IMG/VR virus record: IMGVR_UViG_3300031675_000645
Location: 1-24,474 of that record
DNA from: a virus
DNA length: 24,474 nucleotides
Direction: 5' to 3' (one strand)
This document shows positions 14,460-21,436 of this stretch, piece by piece (position 1 is the stretch's first letter; every line of letters begins with the position of its first letter). Made by a program: the position numbers and the translations under genes. The notes under the pieces are model-generated. The model saw only the letters and a list, made by a program, of their open reading frames with translations, was not told the DNA's origin and searched no databases.

Positions 14460-16325
14460 ATGAAATGGATTTACAGCAAGAGTGCTGTAGCAGTTGCAAT
14501 ATTACTGCTACTAGCCGTGCGAATAGCAGACCCTACAGCATTACAGAGTCTGCGTAGTCAAGTATTTGATAGTTATCAACAGTTTGATACTATTGTGGAT
14601 AGCAACGATGTTGCTATTATAAACATAGGTGAAAAGAGTTTAGACGTATTAGGACAGTATCCTTTTCCTAGAACAACTTATGCACAACTTATACATGATA
14701 TAAGACAAAAGAATCAAGGCATAATAGGATTCACTATTATGTTTCCAGAACAAGACAGATTTGCAGGAGATGAGGTATTTGCATCATGGATAAAAGACAA
14801 CGGAATAGTTTTATCCCAGACCCCAAGTTCAAAAGGGGTGAGGAGTACAGGTCCTCACATTGGTACAGGAACGATAGGCCCTTTACCCGCACAGGACTTT
14901 GTACTAACATGGCCCAACCTAGTAACGAACATAAGCCAACTAGAGACTATGGCGTTTGGTATTGGAGTTAATGCTTCAGCACCACAACCAGACAATCAAA
15001 CAAGAACTTACCCACTAACAATAGGCGTTGAAGGAAAATTATATCCTAGTTTTGCTATTGAGCTATTAAGAGTTAATTCAGGTAAACCAAGTTATATAAT
15101 TAAAACATCTGAAATAGGTGTTAGCGAAATTGCTGTTCCACCTTATGACCCAGTTGTAACACAACCGGATGGAACAGCATATATTAGGTTCAACAACACC
15201 TTTCAAGAAGTTGAATACACAAATGCAGATAGTTTGCCTGACCTAGGTAGCAAATATGTTATAATAGGTGTAACAGCAGAAGGCATTGCTAATCCTGTTC
15301 CAACCCCACGTGGCAACTTGTATTCACAGCAAATACATGCTCATATGCTACAGAATATAATTAATGGTACAAATATACAGCGTAGCCAACTTAGTACCGT
15401 GTATGAGCTTCTATGTGCGTTACTGGGTATGATTCTTATTGCTTTCTGTGTGTATAGAACACCTATATGGTTAACTATACCAATTTCCCTTAGTATCATG
15501 GGTGGATTGGGATGGTTTAGTGTACTAATGTACCAGTCAAAACTGCTATTATTTGATGCAACATTCCCACTACTTGCAACATTTTTAGTGTTTACCCAAG
15601 CAACATTTAACAATTTTTACAAACAATACAAGTTGAGACAACAAATAAAAGCACAATTCGGTACATACATAAGTCCAGAGTATGTAGATATGCTAGTTAA
15701 AGATCCTAGTTTAATGAAGTTGGGCGGTGAAAGAAAAGAAATGAGTTTCTTATTTGCTGACATAGTCGGCTTTACTCCTATATCAGAACAGTATATGAAG
15801 AACGATGACCCTGAGGGATTAGTGGAACTTATCAATACCTTCCTGGATAAGATGACAAATATAGTATTAGCCAACGGTGGAACGATAGATAAGTTCATGG
15901 GAGACTGTGTAATGGCATTCTGGAATGCTCCACTACCTTGTGATAATCATGCCGAGATGGCAGTTAAAACAGCAATAGAAATTGAACTACTTGGCGATGA
16001 ACTAGAAGCAGAAATGGAAGAACGTGGCTTGCCTAGAGTTAAATTTGGTACTGGTGTAAACACAGGCACATGTATTGTGGGTAACATGGGTGCTGAAACT
16101 AGATTAGATTATAGTGTTGTAGGCGATGCTGTAAACTTAGGTGCAAGACTAGAAGCAGAAACTAGGAAGCAAGATACTCCTATTTTAATAAGTGAGTACA
16201 CATATCAGCAGACTACAAACATTCCATGTTCTAAATTGGGCGAAGTTACTGTTAAAGGTAAAGAGGAGCCTGTTAAAATTTATGCTCCGATAATTAATGG
16301 TGAAGTAAGAAAACTTTACAAATAA
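14460..16325 (+). CDS. CHASE2-domain class III adenylate cyclase
   Basis: The 621-aa product has an N-terminal membrane span (about residues 7-25) and an extracytoplasmic CHASE2 sensor domain (about 30-310; VAIINIGEKSLDVLGQYPFP, later YVIIGVTAEGIANPVPTP). Three close spans follow (about 312-385), then a linker (QIKAQFGTYISPEYVDMLV) and a cytoplasmic class III cyclase domain. Catalytic residues are complete: metal Asp434 (FADIVGFT) and Asp482 (DKFMGDCVMAFW), adenine-selecting Lys478 and Asp550 (LDYSVVGDAVNLGARLE), and transition-state Asn559 and Arg563. The Lys/Asp pair predicts ATP to cAMP rather than GTP. The domain order is standard for bacterial CHASE2 cyclases. It is very unusual in a phage. 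It may raise cAMP in response to an envelope signal, perhaps with the FecR protein; that link is inferred. Confidence 0.93.
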   Translation: MKWIYSKSAVAVAILLLLAVRIADPTALQSLRSQVFDSYQQFDTIVDSNDVAIINIGEKSLDVLGQYPFPRTTYAQLIHDIRQKNQGIIGFTIMFPEQDRFAGDEVFASWIKDNGIVLSQTPSSKGVRSTGPHIGTGTIGPLPAQDFVLTWPNLVTNISQLETMAFGIGVNASAPQPDNQTRTYPLTIGVEGKLYPSFAIELLRVNSGKPSYIIKTSEIGVSEIAVPPYDPVVTQPDGTAYIRFNNTFQEVEYTNADSLPDLGSKYVIIGVTAEGIANPVPTPRGNLYSQQIHAHMLQNIINGTNIQRSQLSTVYELLCALLGMILIAFCVYRTPIWLTIPISLSIMGGLGWFSVLMYQSKLLLFDATFPLLATFLVFTQATFNNFYKQYKLRQQIKAQFGTYISPEYVDMLVKDPSLMKLGGERKEMSFLFADIVGFTPISEQYMKNDDPEGLVELINTFLDKMTNIVLANGGTIDKFMGDCVMAFWNAPLPCDNHAEMAVKTAIEIELLGDELEAEMEERGLPRVKFGTGVNTGTCIVGNMGAETRLDYSVVGDAVNLGARLEAETRKQDTPILISEYTYQQTTNIPCSKLGEVTVKGKEEPVKIYAPIINGEVRKLYK

Positions 16326-16967
16326 TTATTCGTCGGGATCGTAGTGTCTAAATTCAGTAAACAACTTAGCATATTCCAGCAAATCTAATCTCAATGTCTG
16401 CAAGTGTTTTAACTCTATCGGAGCAGTAAACTTTGCAACATGGTATATAGGTATGTAGTAGTTCAAAATTTTATCTACTTTTTGTCTATCTTTAATTATG
16501 TCTTGTATAACTCTATGATAAAAGTTAGGCTCTATGATAAGTTGACTTAACCAAACATGATGGTCATCATTGTTATTATAACTGTAAGCCATTTCCCTAA
16601 CGTCATACGTTATTGCTCGTACTGGATTGATGTTACTCCTATACTTTTTCATTATAGGTCGGTAGTTCCACTTGTCATGACGAGTGTGTTGATTTCGTAT
16701 AAATGCTTTATACTCGTTTAAAAAACTTTTATATAATCCTTCTTCGCTGTCTTTTACATCTACATTGTAATGTTCTATTAAAGCGTCGGCATACTCTTGC
16801 ACCTTAGGCGACAAGTCATCATACAATTCTCTTACGTCTAGTATAGTGAATGTCCCATCGAAGAATGTGTTTGGGATTGCCTTGTGTCGATTATATTTTG
16901 TAAGTTCTGTAGTAAGTTTTATAGCATCAAAATTTATAATATCTTTTGACATGCTATTACTTATCAC
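16326..16967 (-). CDS. Hypothetical protein, about 210 aa
   Basis: I do not recognise this protein. GTG at 16967 overlaps the Nudix stop by four bases (GTGA); an in-frame ATG at 16952 gives 208 aa and lies 5 nt after GATAAGTA. Neither has a clear Shine-Dalgarno. It is a soluble, mostly helical protein rich in Tyr, Asp, Lys and His. Segments include ELYDDLSPKVQEYADALIEH, FIRNQHTRHDKWNYRPIMKK and NNNDDHHVWLSQLI. There is no signal peptide or Cys-rich motif. It is the last gene of the minus-strand gp14-gp15-Nudix unit. Its stop abuts the cyclase stop on the other strand with no bases between. Confidence 0.75.
   Translation of the reverse strand: MISNSMSKDIINFDAIKLTTELTKYNRHKAIPNTFFDGTFTILDVRELYDDLSPKVQEYADALIEHYNVDVKDSEEGLYKSFLNEYKAFIRNQHTRHDKWNYRPIMKKYRSNINPVRAITYDVREMAYSYNNNDDHHVWLSQLIIEPNFYHRVIQDIIKDRQKVDKILNYYIPIYHVAKFTAPIELKHLQTLRLDLLEYAKLFTEFRHYDPDE
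16958..16965 (-). promoter_or_regulatory. Late-promoter-like GATAAGTA 5 nt before an ATG
   Basis: The minus strand reads GATAAGTA-ATAGC-ATG. The same octamer with the same 5-nt gap precedes the radical SAM gene at 21437. It overlaps the end of the Nudix gene, so an internal late promoter is possible. Confidence 0.35.
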
Positions 16968-17515
16968 ATATTGATTTTAAGTATAGTGTGTAGTTTACCA
17001 GCACCTTTATTACGTCCTAGTGTGCTTCTTGCACCATCATGAAGTGGCTTGGGCCATTGCCCTATATCTACCCAAGCATACCCACAACTCTCTTTATTAA
17101 GTGTTGGCAAAAATTCACTATCTACTACAGCACAAAAACTGTAATACATAAAATGTTTATTTTTACTTTGATATGTATCAATTGGATTTAATTTTTTAAG
17201 TTCAGGAACAAAGCCTATTTCTTCTTCAAGCTCACGTTGAATGCATTCATATGGCGACTCACCATGCTCTATGATGCCTCCCCAAAATCCCCAAGTGTGT
17301 TTCATTCGTTTGTCTGAATTTCTTAATTGGAATAAACATCTGCCTGTGTCTTTTGCTAAGAATAATACACCCGCGGCACTAATACCTTTGTGCTTATTAA
17401 AATTGGTTAAAGGATTTAACCGTTCTATAATACTTACTGGCTCTAGATGTTTATTTTCCAGAACCCCGGATTGTACGTCCCTTCGTAAGTGCTTGTCCAC
17501 GTTTCGCTTTGCCAT
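16964..17515 (-). CDS. Nudix hydrolase
   Basis: The 183-aa protein has a perfect Nudix box, Gx5Ex7REUxEExGU, at residues 80-102 (GIIEHGESPYE, then CIQRELEEEIGF). KHKGISAAGVLFLAKDTGRC before it forms the usual first strands. It hydrolyses nucleoside diphosphates linked to another moiety. RFQLRNSD-type residues and TWGFWGG before the box resemble GDP-mannose-type or general NTP-cleaning members, but the substrate cannot be read from sequence. The ATG at 17515 gives a 73-nt out-of-frame overlap with gp15; no later ATG exists before the domain. A basic 40-residue N-terminal lead precedes the fold. The 3' end overlaps the next gene by four bases. T4-like phages often carry Nudix enzymes. Confidence 0.9.
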   Translation of the reverse strand: MAKRNVDKHLRRDVQSGVLENKHLEPVSIIERLNPLTNFNKHKGISAAGVLFLAKDTGRCLFQLRNSDKRMKHTWGFWGGIIEHGESPYECIQRELEEEIGFVPELKKLNPIDTYQSKNKHFMYYSFCAVVDSEFLPTLNKESCGYAWVDIGQWPKPLHDGARSTLGRNKGAGKLHTILKINM

Positions 17516-18888
17516 TTGTATTGTTTTCCTGTGTATGTGTTTGTAACGTAATGTAAGTCTGTAACAGCAGAAGCATTAAATACTACAGTCCATGCACTTC
17601 CGTTGTACTCTACTATGTCGTTTACGTCTGCAGATATACCCCACTGACTGCCTGATATTTCTGCTGTAAGTAAATATCTTTGCCCATTGGTAGCGGCATC
17701 TAACGTACCGTCTCCTGGGTAACTTGCTGTAGGGTCAATAATTTTAGTAATGTTAGAAAGTGTTGCAGTTGGTAGTGTATCATTGTCTACAGTAAATACT
17801 AACTTAGCAGGATCTATGCTATTCCTAGCAACAAATCCACTTACTAAACTTGTAACTGAATCTATGTCGTTTGATAAATTAAGTTGTAGTGTACTACCAG
17901 TTGTTAATGGTATGTCGCTCATTGTAACTGATGCATTACTTAATGTTCCGGATGCACCTTGCTGTGATATCGACTCTAATAAATCGTTCCAATTTGCTTT
18001 AGTAGTTGTTCCGTCATCGTAACTAGTACCTTCTGTAGGTCCTGTTTTAAATAATGTTGCTTCTGTACCGGCAATTTGTAAGAAGTAATTGTTAGGACTA
18101 ACAGTATGTAATTCAAAATCACTTTCTAATGTCCTAAAGAAATCGTATATATCTTCATCATACCCCATATCAGACACACTTGAAGTATCATATATGTTGG
18201 TGATAATTGTGTTAATAATTTTTTGTCTCTTAACTTTCGCCGGAGGACTGATCCATATTGGTAAAGTAAATGTTAGGGTGGCAACGTCTATGGTTTCATC
18301 TACGCCGGCTGGTACACTTCTGTTTGACCAATTTATGTCTGTTAGTTCTACTTCAAAAATACTAGTCCAGTCTAATGGATTAGTGCTACTTTGTAACTGT
18401 ATGCTAGGATTAAACAATACTAATATTTGTTCCATTATTTGTAGTTTTTGGTCTGTGTTACCACTCCAAATATCTACTTGCATTGTTAAGTTATATGGCA
18501 CAGGCATGTATCTATCTGTGCTGTATAAGTTTCCTGGAAAACTTTGACCGCCACTTCCTGTTTCATATTCACTAGAACCACTATCGTATTGTCTTTCTGC
18601 AACTTGTACTTTACTGACTAGCATAGGATCTTGTGCCCTATCTCTAGCAATTAATAAACTATTAATACTACATGCAATAAAAGGAGTAGCATTAACCATG
18701 TTCTCACTACCCTTTCTTAATATGTGTGCAACCATTCTACTCATGTCTGCATATCTTACAGGCACCTTGTTATAGAATGTTGAGCTATCTCTCTTACCTT
18801 CTGCTACTTTAAAGTCGCCAAAGATTCTCATGAACTGTGTCAAGTATCGTCTTAGTTGTGCGTCATACCAGTAATCCAAATTAGCCAT
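17443..18888 (-). CDS. 15: T4 gp15-like tail terminator (tail sheath stabiliser/completion) with C-terminal extension
   Basis: Residues 1-250 follow the gp15 pattern: YDAQLRRYLTQFMRIFGDF, FYNKVPVRYADMSRMV, YMPVPYNLTMQVDIWSGNTD, QKLQIMEQILVLFNPSIQLQ, WTSIFEVELTDINWS, ATLTFTLPIWISPP. In T4 this hexameric ring caps the tail tube and sheath and joins the tail to the neck. T4 gp15 is about 272 aa; this one is 481. The extra 200 residues are beta-rich (TSLVSGFVARNSIDPAKLVF, GDGTLDAATNGQRYLL, DIVEYNGSAWTVVFNA, ending GFWKINI) and look like an added virion-surface or carbohydrate-binding-type domain. The start shares one base with the gp14 stop. The end overlaps the Nudix gene by 73 nt. Confidence 0.87.
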   Translation of the reverse strand: MANLDYWYDAQLRRYLTQFMRIFGDFKVAEGKRDSSTFYNKVPVRYADMSRMVAHILRKGSENMVNATPFIACSINSLLIARDRAQDPMLVSKVQVAERQYDSGSSEYETGSGGQSFPGNLYSTDRYMPVPYNLTMQVDIWSGNTDQKLQIMEQILVLFNPSIQLQSSTNPLDWTSIFEVELTDINWSNRSVPAGVDETIDVATLTFTLPIWISPPAKVKRQKIINTIITNIYDTSSVSDMGYDEDIYDFFRTLESDFELHTVSPNNYFLQIAGTEATLFKTGPTEGTSYDDGTTTKANWNDLLESISQQGASGTLSNASVTMSDIPLTTGSTLQLNLSNDIDSVTSLVSGFVARNSIDPAKLVFTVDNDTLPTATLSNITKIIDPTASYPGDGTLDAATNGQRYLLTAEISGSQWGISADVNDIVEYNGSAWTVVFNASAVTDLHYVTNTYTGKQYKWQSETWTSTYEGTYNPGFWKINI

Positions 18889-19916
18889 TAATTATCTGCC
18901 TTTGGTTTAACTGCTTTACTGAGATTAGTTTTCTCATTTTGCGTTGTACCATCTGTATTGGTAGTTATGGTGTCGTTATTAACGAATGATGTAAGTAGTT
19001 TATTAGCGGCACTCCAAGCCTTCTTGTTGTCGTCACTAATTTTACTCCATCTACTACCTTGTTTTTTAAATAATCTGTGAGGTTCAAAATCTGTTCTCAA
19101 GAAATAATCTCCGTTAACACAACTTATTGGGAATGAACTTCCACTGCCTACTATACTTATACCATTAGGAGCAGTTCCATCGCCTGGGAAGTATATACCT
19201 GGCTTATCACTTTCTTCGTCAACATATAAATGTCCACCTTCGTAATAGCCTGTATCATGTTTAACATCTGTTGTAGCAAGTTCCATTACCTTATCACTAA
19301 TTGTAATTTCACTACTGTAAGTACTTAAAATGTTTCTTAAGTCTGTAGCAGTTTCACCAGTACCAAGAATATCTCTGTATTCTGGACTGTCTGTGATATT
19401 AGTTAATTTAACTTTCCACAAGTGAGGCCACCATCTAGGATCATATCCTTCTGCCGGTCTGCCTGAATCACTTACAACAAAGTATCTATTAATTGCTTCA
19501 CCGCCACCTAAAAGTAAATCATCTCTTAAATGTGGTAGTTCAACAACATCGCCTGGCATTAATCTTCTACCAAGCAAACTTGCACATGTATTCATATGAA
19601 ATGTCATTGACAAATTGTCGTTAGACATAAACATACCAAACTGTGTTAAATCAAAGTCTGGTTCACTTACATTGTAAGCACCACGTAATTCATAAATGTC
19701 TGTATCGTATTTTCTATCTCGGTTTTCTAAAAATAAAACATCTTGGATGTATAAATCGCCCGAGCCCGTACTTGCAGTTGCGTCATCAGTGTATGTGCCT
19801 ATGTATTTGTGTACATAAACTCCTGTTCCGCCTGCATTGATAACTTCTGCCACAGCTCTGTCTATGAAGCCGTAGTCGTTAGTTTTGTTCTTGTTCCACA
19901 GTTGTATTCTTGGCAT
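18888..19916 (-). CDS. 14: T4 gp14-like neck protein
   Basis: I prefer the ATG at 19916 (MPRIQLWNKNK), since an in-frame TTG at 19952 would place the promoter octamer inside the gene. The gp14 family pattern is visible: DRAVAEVINAGGTGVYVHKY, then FDLTQFGMFMSNDNLSMTFH, then RRLMPGDVVELPHLRDDLLL. In T4, gp14 joins the head portal complex to the finished tail. The order 14 then 15 matches T4. The C-terminal third (IYFPGDGTAPNGISIVGSG, GDYFLRTDFEPHRLFKKQGS, RWSKI) is a phage-type decoration module not found in T4 gp14. It heads the minus-strand late unit. Confidence 0.82.
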   Translation of the reverse strand: MPRIQLWNKNKTNDYGFIDRAVAEVINAGGTGVYVHKYIGTYTDDATASTGSGDLYIQDVLFLENRDRKYDTDIYELRGAYNVSEPDFDLTQFGMFMSNDNLSMTFHMNTCASLLGRRLMPGDVVELPHLRDDLLLGGGEAINRYFVVSDSGRPAEGYDPRWWPHLWKVKLTNITDSPEYRDILGTGETATDLRNILSTYSSEITISDKVMELATTDVKHDTGYYEGGHLYVDEESDKPGIYFPGDGTAPNGISIVGSGSSFPISCVNGDYFLRTDFEPHRLFKKQGSRWSKISDDNKKAWSAANKLLTSFVNNDTITTNTDGTTQNEKTNLSKAVKPKADN

Positions 19917-19923
19917 AATGTAG

Positions 19924-19931
19924 TATTTATC
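19924..19931 (-). promoter_or_regulatory. T4-like late promoter (GATAAATA) for the gp14-gp15-Nudix unit
   Basis: The minus strand reads GATAAATACTACATT then ATG. The match extends to the T4 late consensus TATAAATACTA. Only 7 nt separate the octamer from the gp14 ATG at 19916, so the mRNA would be leaderless or nearly so. Confidence 0.65.
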
Positions 19932-20012
19932 ACTTTCTAAAGTTCTTGACAAAAGACGTGAATGCCTATCTCTCCTTTACGCCAGTAATTAAAACTATTG
20001 TTAATTATTCCT

Positions 20013-20020
20013 GGTAAATA
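20013..20020 (+). promoter_or_regulatory. Weak late-promoter-like GGTAAATA upstream of the 81-aa gene
   Basis: GGTAAATA lies 58 nt before the ATG at 20079 in the divergent gap 19932-20078. It is a weaker match than the others. Nothing else in the gap looks like a plus-strand promoter. Confidence 0.3.
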
Positions 20021-20078
20021 TGTGCTACCGAGTATAACAATACTAGGCAATAGTGTGTACACACACAGAGAGATAGAC

Positions 20079-20324
20079 ATGGTAAAAGCAAAAGCAAAAG
20101 CAACAAAAGTATCTAAAGCAACCAAAAATGATTGGGCTTTTCAAGATGTTGGCGACAACGTAATGAGAAACGCACAAGAAATTAGTGCAAACATTCAAAA
20201 GAATGCACAGCAAATTAGTGCAAACATTCGAAAGAATGCAGAAGAGATAGGCAATAATGTAAGAGCAAACTCAGAGAGAGTTGGCAACAACATGAAAGCA
20301 TACTTAAATAGAAATATTAAGTAA
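20079..20324 (+). CDS. Lys/Ala-rich protein with four 11-residue repeats, 81 aa
   Basis: I choose the ATG at 20079 over an upstream in-frame start at 19998, which lies in the promoter gap. The product starts MVKAKAKATKVSKATK, a basic Lys/Ala tail like those of nucleic-acid-binding proteins. After NDWAFQDVGDNVMR come four 11-residue units (residues 31-74): NAQEISANIQK, NAQQISANIRK, NAEEIGNNVRA, NSERVGNNMKA. An 11-residue period predicts a right-handed hendecad coiled coil or an amphipathic helix lying on a surface. The protein ends YLNRNIK. Family unknown; a DNA-binding or membrane-surface protein are both possible. It lies 15 nt upstream of tRNA-Ala. Confidence 0.75.
   Translation: MVKAKAKATKVSKATKNDWAFQDVGDNVMRNAQEISANIQKNAQQISANIRKNAEEIGNNVRANSERVGNNMKAYLNRNIK
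20169..20300 (+). repeat. Four tandem 33-bp repeats
   Basis: Units begin at 20169, 20202, 20235 and 20268, each coding for 11 residues. Units 1 and 2 are nearly identical (shared ATTAGTGCAAACATTC), while units 3 and 4 have diverged. This points to a recent copy of unit 1 or 2. Confidence 0.8.
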
Positions 20325-20339
20325 AGTATTTAAGATTTG

Positions 20340-20415
20340 GGGGCTGTAGCTCAGTTGGGAGAGCGCCACGTTTGCAACGTGGATGTCGTAGGTTCGAACC
20401 CTATCAGCTCCACCA
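20340..20415 (+). tRNA. tRNA-Ala (anticodon TGC), CCA encoded
   Basis: The full cloverleaf is visible: acceptor GGGGCTG/CAGCTCC (one G-U), D arm GCTC...GAGC, anticodon stem CCACG/CGTGG with loop TTTGCAA (anticodon TGC), T stem GTAGG/CCTAT with loop TTCGAAC, discriminator A and encoded CCA. No intron and a standard short variable loop. It is the only tRNA in the window. GCA is a frequent Ala codon in these genes, which fits a phage tRNA serving its own codon use. It lies between two short plus-strand genes and is probably co-transcribed with them. Confidence 0.97.
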
Positions 20416-20433
20416 GATCCGTAGGAGATTATA

Positions 20434-20694
20434 ATGGCAGATGAAATGGACCGCGATTTAGAAGACGTCATAACAGGAGCAATGTTAGAATTGTTAATTG
20501 ATGCTAAAGAACGAGGAATGGATTTACTGTCGTTTGAACAAATTTGTGAATTATTAGGAGTTGATGATATAAGTTTAATGTCTGGATTTGAAAGTGGCAT
20601 GAACTTTGAACTCAACGATGAATTTCTAGATAAACTAAAAGATCCAGAGATAAGACGAGCAATGCTCGAATCTTTCAAGGCAACTAAACATTGA
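20434..20694 (+). CDS. Acidic hypothetical protein, 86 aa
   Basis: TAGGAGAT gives a strong Shine-Dalgarno for the ATG at 20434, only 18 nt after the tRNA. The product is acidic and helical: MADEMDRDLEDVITGAMLEL, then FEQICELLGVDDISLMSG, then DEFLDKLKDPEIRRAMLESF. There is no membrane segment. The first part could be a helix-turn-helix-like fold, but no signature is clear. Its stop overlaps the TTG start of the reductase gene (TTGA), so the two are translationally coupled. Coupling hints at a partner of the reductase or the radical SAM genes. Function unknown. Confidence 0.78.
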   Translation: MADEMDRDLEDVITGAMLELLIDAKERGMDLLSFEQICELLGVDDISLMSGFESGMNFELNDEFLDKLKDPEIRRAMLESFKATKH

Positions 20695-21416
20695 ATATAG
20701 AAACAGTTACATGGGTCCATCATTGGACCGACAAAACATTTAGTTTTAAAACAACACGCAATAAATCATTCCGTTTTATAAACGGTGAGTTTGCTATGAT
20801 TGGACTACCGTCAGAAGAAGAAAACGGAAGACCTTTACTAAGAGCATACAGTATTGCTAGTGCAAACTATGAGGATGAGTTGGAGTTCTTAAGTATTAAG
20901 GTACCCGACGGACCTCTTACAAGTCGTTTACAGCATTTAAAAGTTGGAGACGAAGTAATATGTATGCCCAAGACAACGGGCACTCTAACGATAGATAACT
21001 TAACTGTAGGGGACAATTTGTATTTGCTTTCAACAGGAACAGGACTTGCTCCGTTTATGAGTATTATTAGAGATCCAGAAACGTATGAAAAATTTAAAAA
21101 CGTTATACTAGTTCATACAACACGCACACATGCAGAACACACTTACATAAAACAAATTGAGGAAGTAGCATCGGTGTTTGCTTTAAAATATTATGATACC
21201 TGTACTCAAGAAGAATATATCCGCAAAGGACGACTGTGGGAACACATTGATTTGATTACTAACGGTGGATTTAATAAAGAAACTGACAGAGTTATGGTAT
21301 GTGGAGGCCCAGAAATGAATTATGAATGTCGAGACTATTTTGAAGAACATGGATTCATAGAAGGCAACTTAGGTGAACCAAACGACTTTGTACTAGAACG
21401 TGCTTTCGTAGATTAG
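20691..21416 (+). CDS. fpr: Ferredoxin/flavodoxin-NADP+ reductase, Fpr-like
   Basis: The TTG start overlaps the preceding stop by four bases; no ATG exists before the conserved N-terminus. The 241-aa product has the Fpr order: an FAD domain with RAYSIAS (isoalloxazine/ribityl binding), a phosphate-binding SRLQHLKVGDEV, then the NADP domain with LLSTGTGLAPFMSIIRD and VMVCGGPEMN, and the family C-terminus FVLERAFVD with a terminal aromatic/acid pair. It is slightly shorter than the usual 257 aa. It moves electrons between NADPH and ferredoxin or flavodoxin in the cytoplasm. The next two genes are radical SAM enzymes, which need a reduced [4Fe-4S] cluster, so it may serve them (inference). No ferredoxin gene is in the window. 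Confidence 0.9.
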   Translation: MNIETVTWVHHWTDKTFSFKTTRNKSFRFINGEFAMIGLPSEEENGRPLLRAYSIASANYEDELEFLSIKVPDGPLTSRLQHLKVGDEVICMPKTTGTLTIDNLTVGDNLYLLSTGTGLAPFMSIIRDPETYEKFKNVILVHTTRTHAEHTYIKQIEEVASVFALKYYDTCTQEEYIRKGRLWEHIDLITNGGFNKETDRVMVCGGPEMNYECRDYFEEHGFIEGNLGEPNDFVLERAFVD

Positions 21417-21423
21417 AAAATAC

Positions 21424-21431
21424 GATAAGTA
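21424..21431 (+). promoter_or_regulatory. Late-promoter-like GATAAGTA 5 nt before a start codon
   Basis: GATAAGTA-CATAC-ATG (21437). There is no Shine-Dalgarno between the octamer and the ATG. It is identical in octamer and spacing to the motif at 16958-16965 (minus strand). Confidence 0.4.
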
Positions 21432-21436
21432 CATAC

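Noticed and set aside
18888-19952. gp14 starting at TTG 19952
   Set aside because: This would put the GATAAATACTA promoter inside the coding region; the ATG at 19916 (MPRI) fits both promoter and family better.
20340-20415. tRNA as a prophage attachment site
   Set aside because: No integrase and no second copy of the tRNA 3' end are seen in the window, and the T4-like gene set points to a lytic phage.
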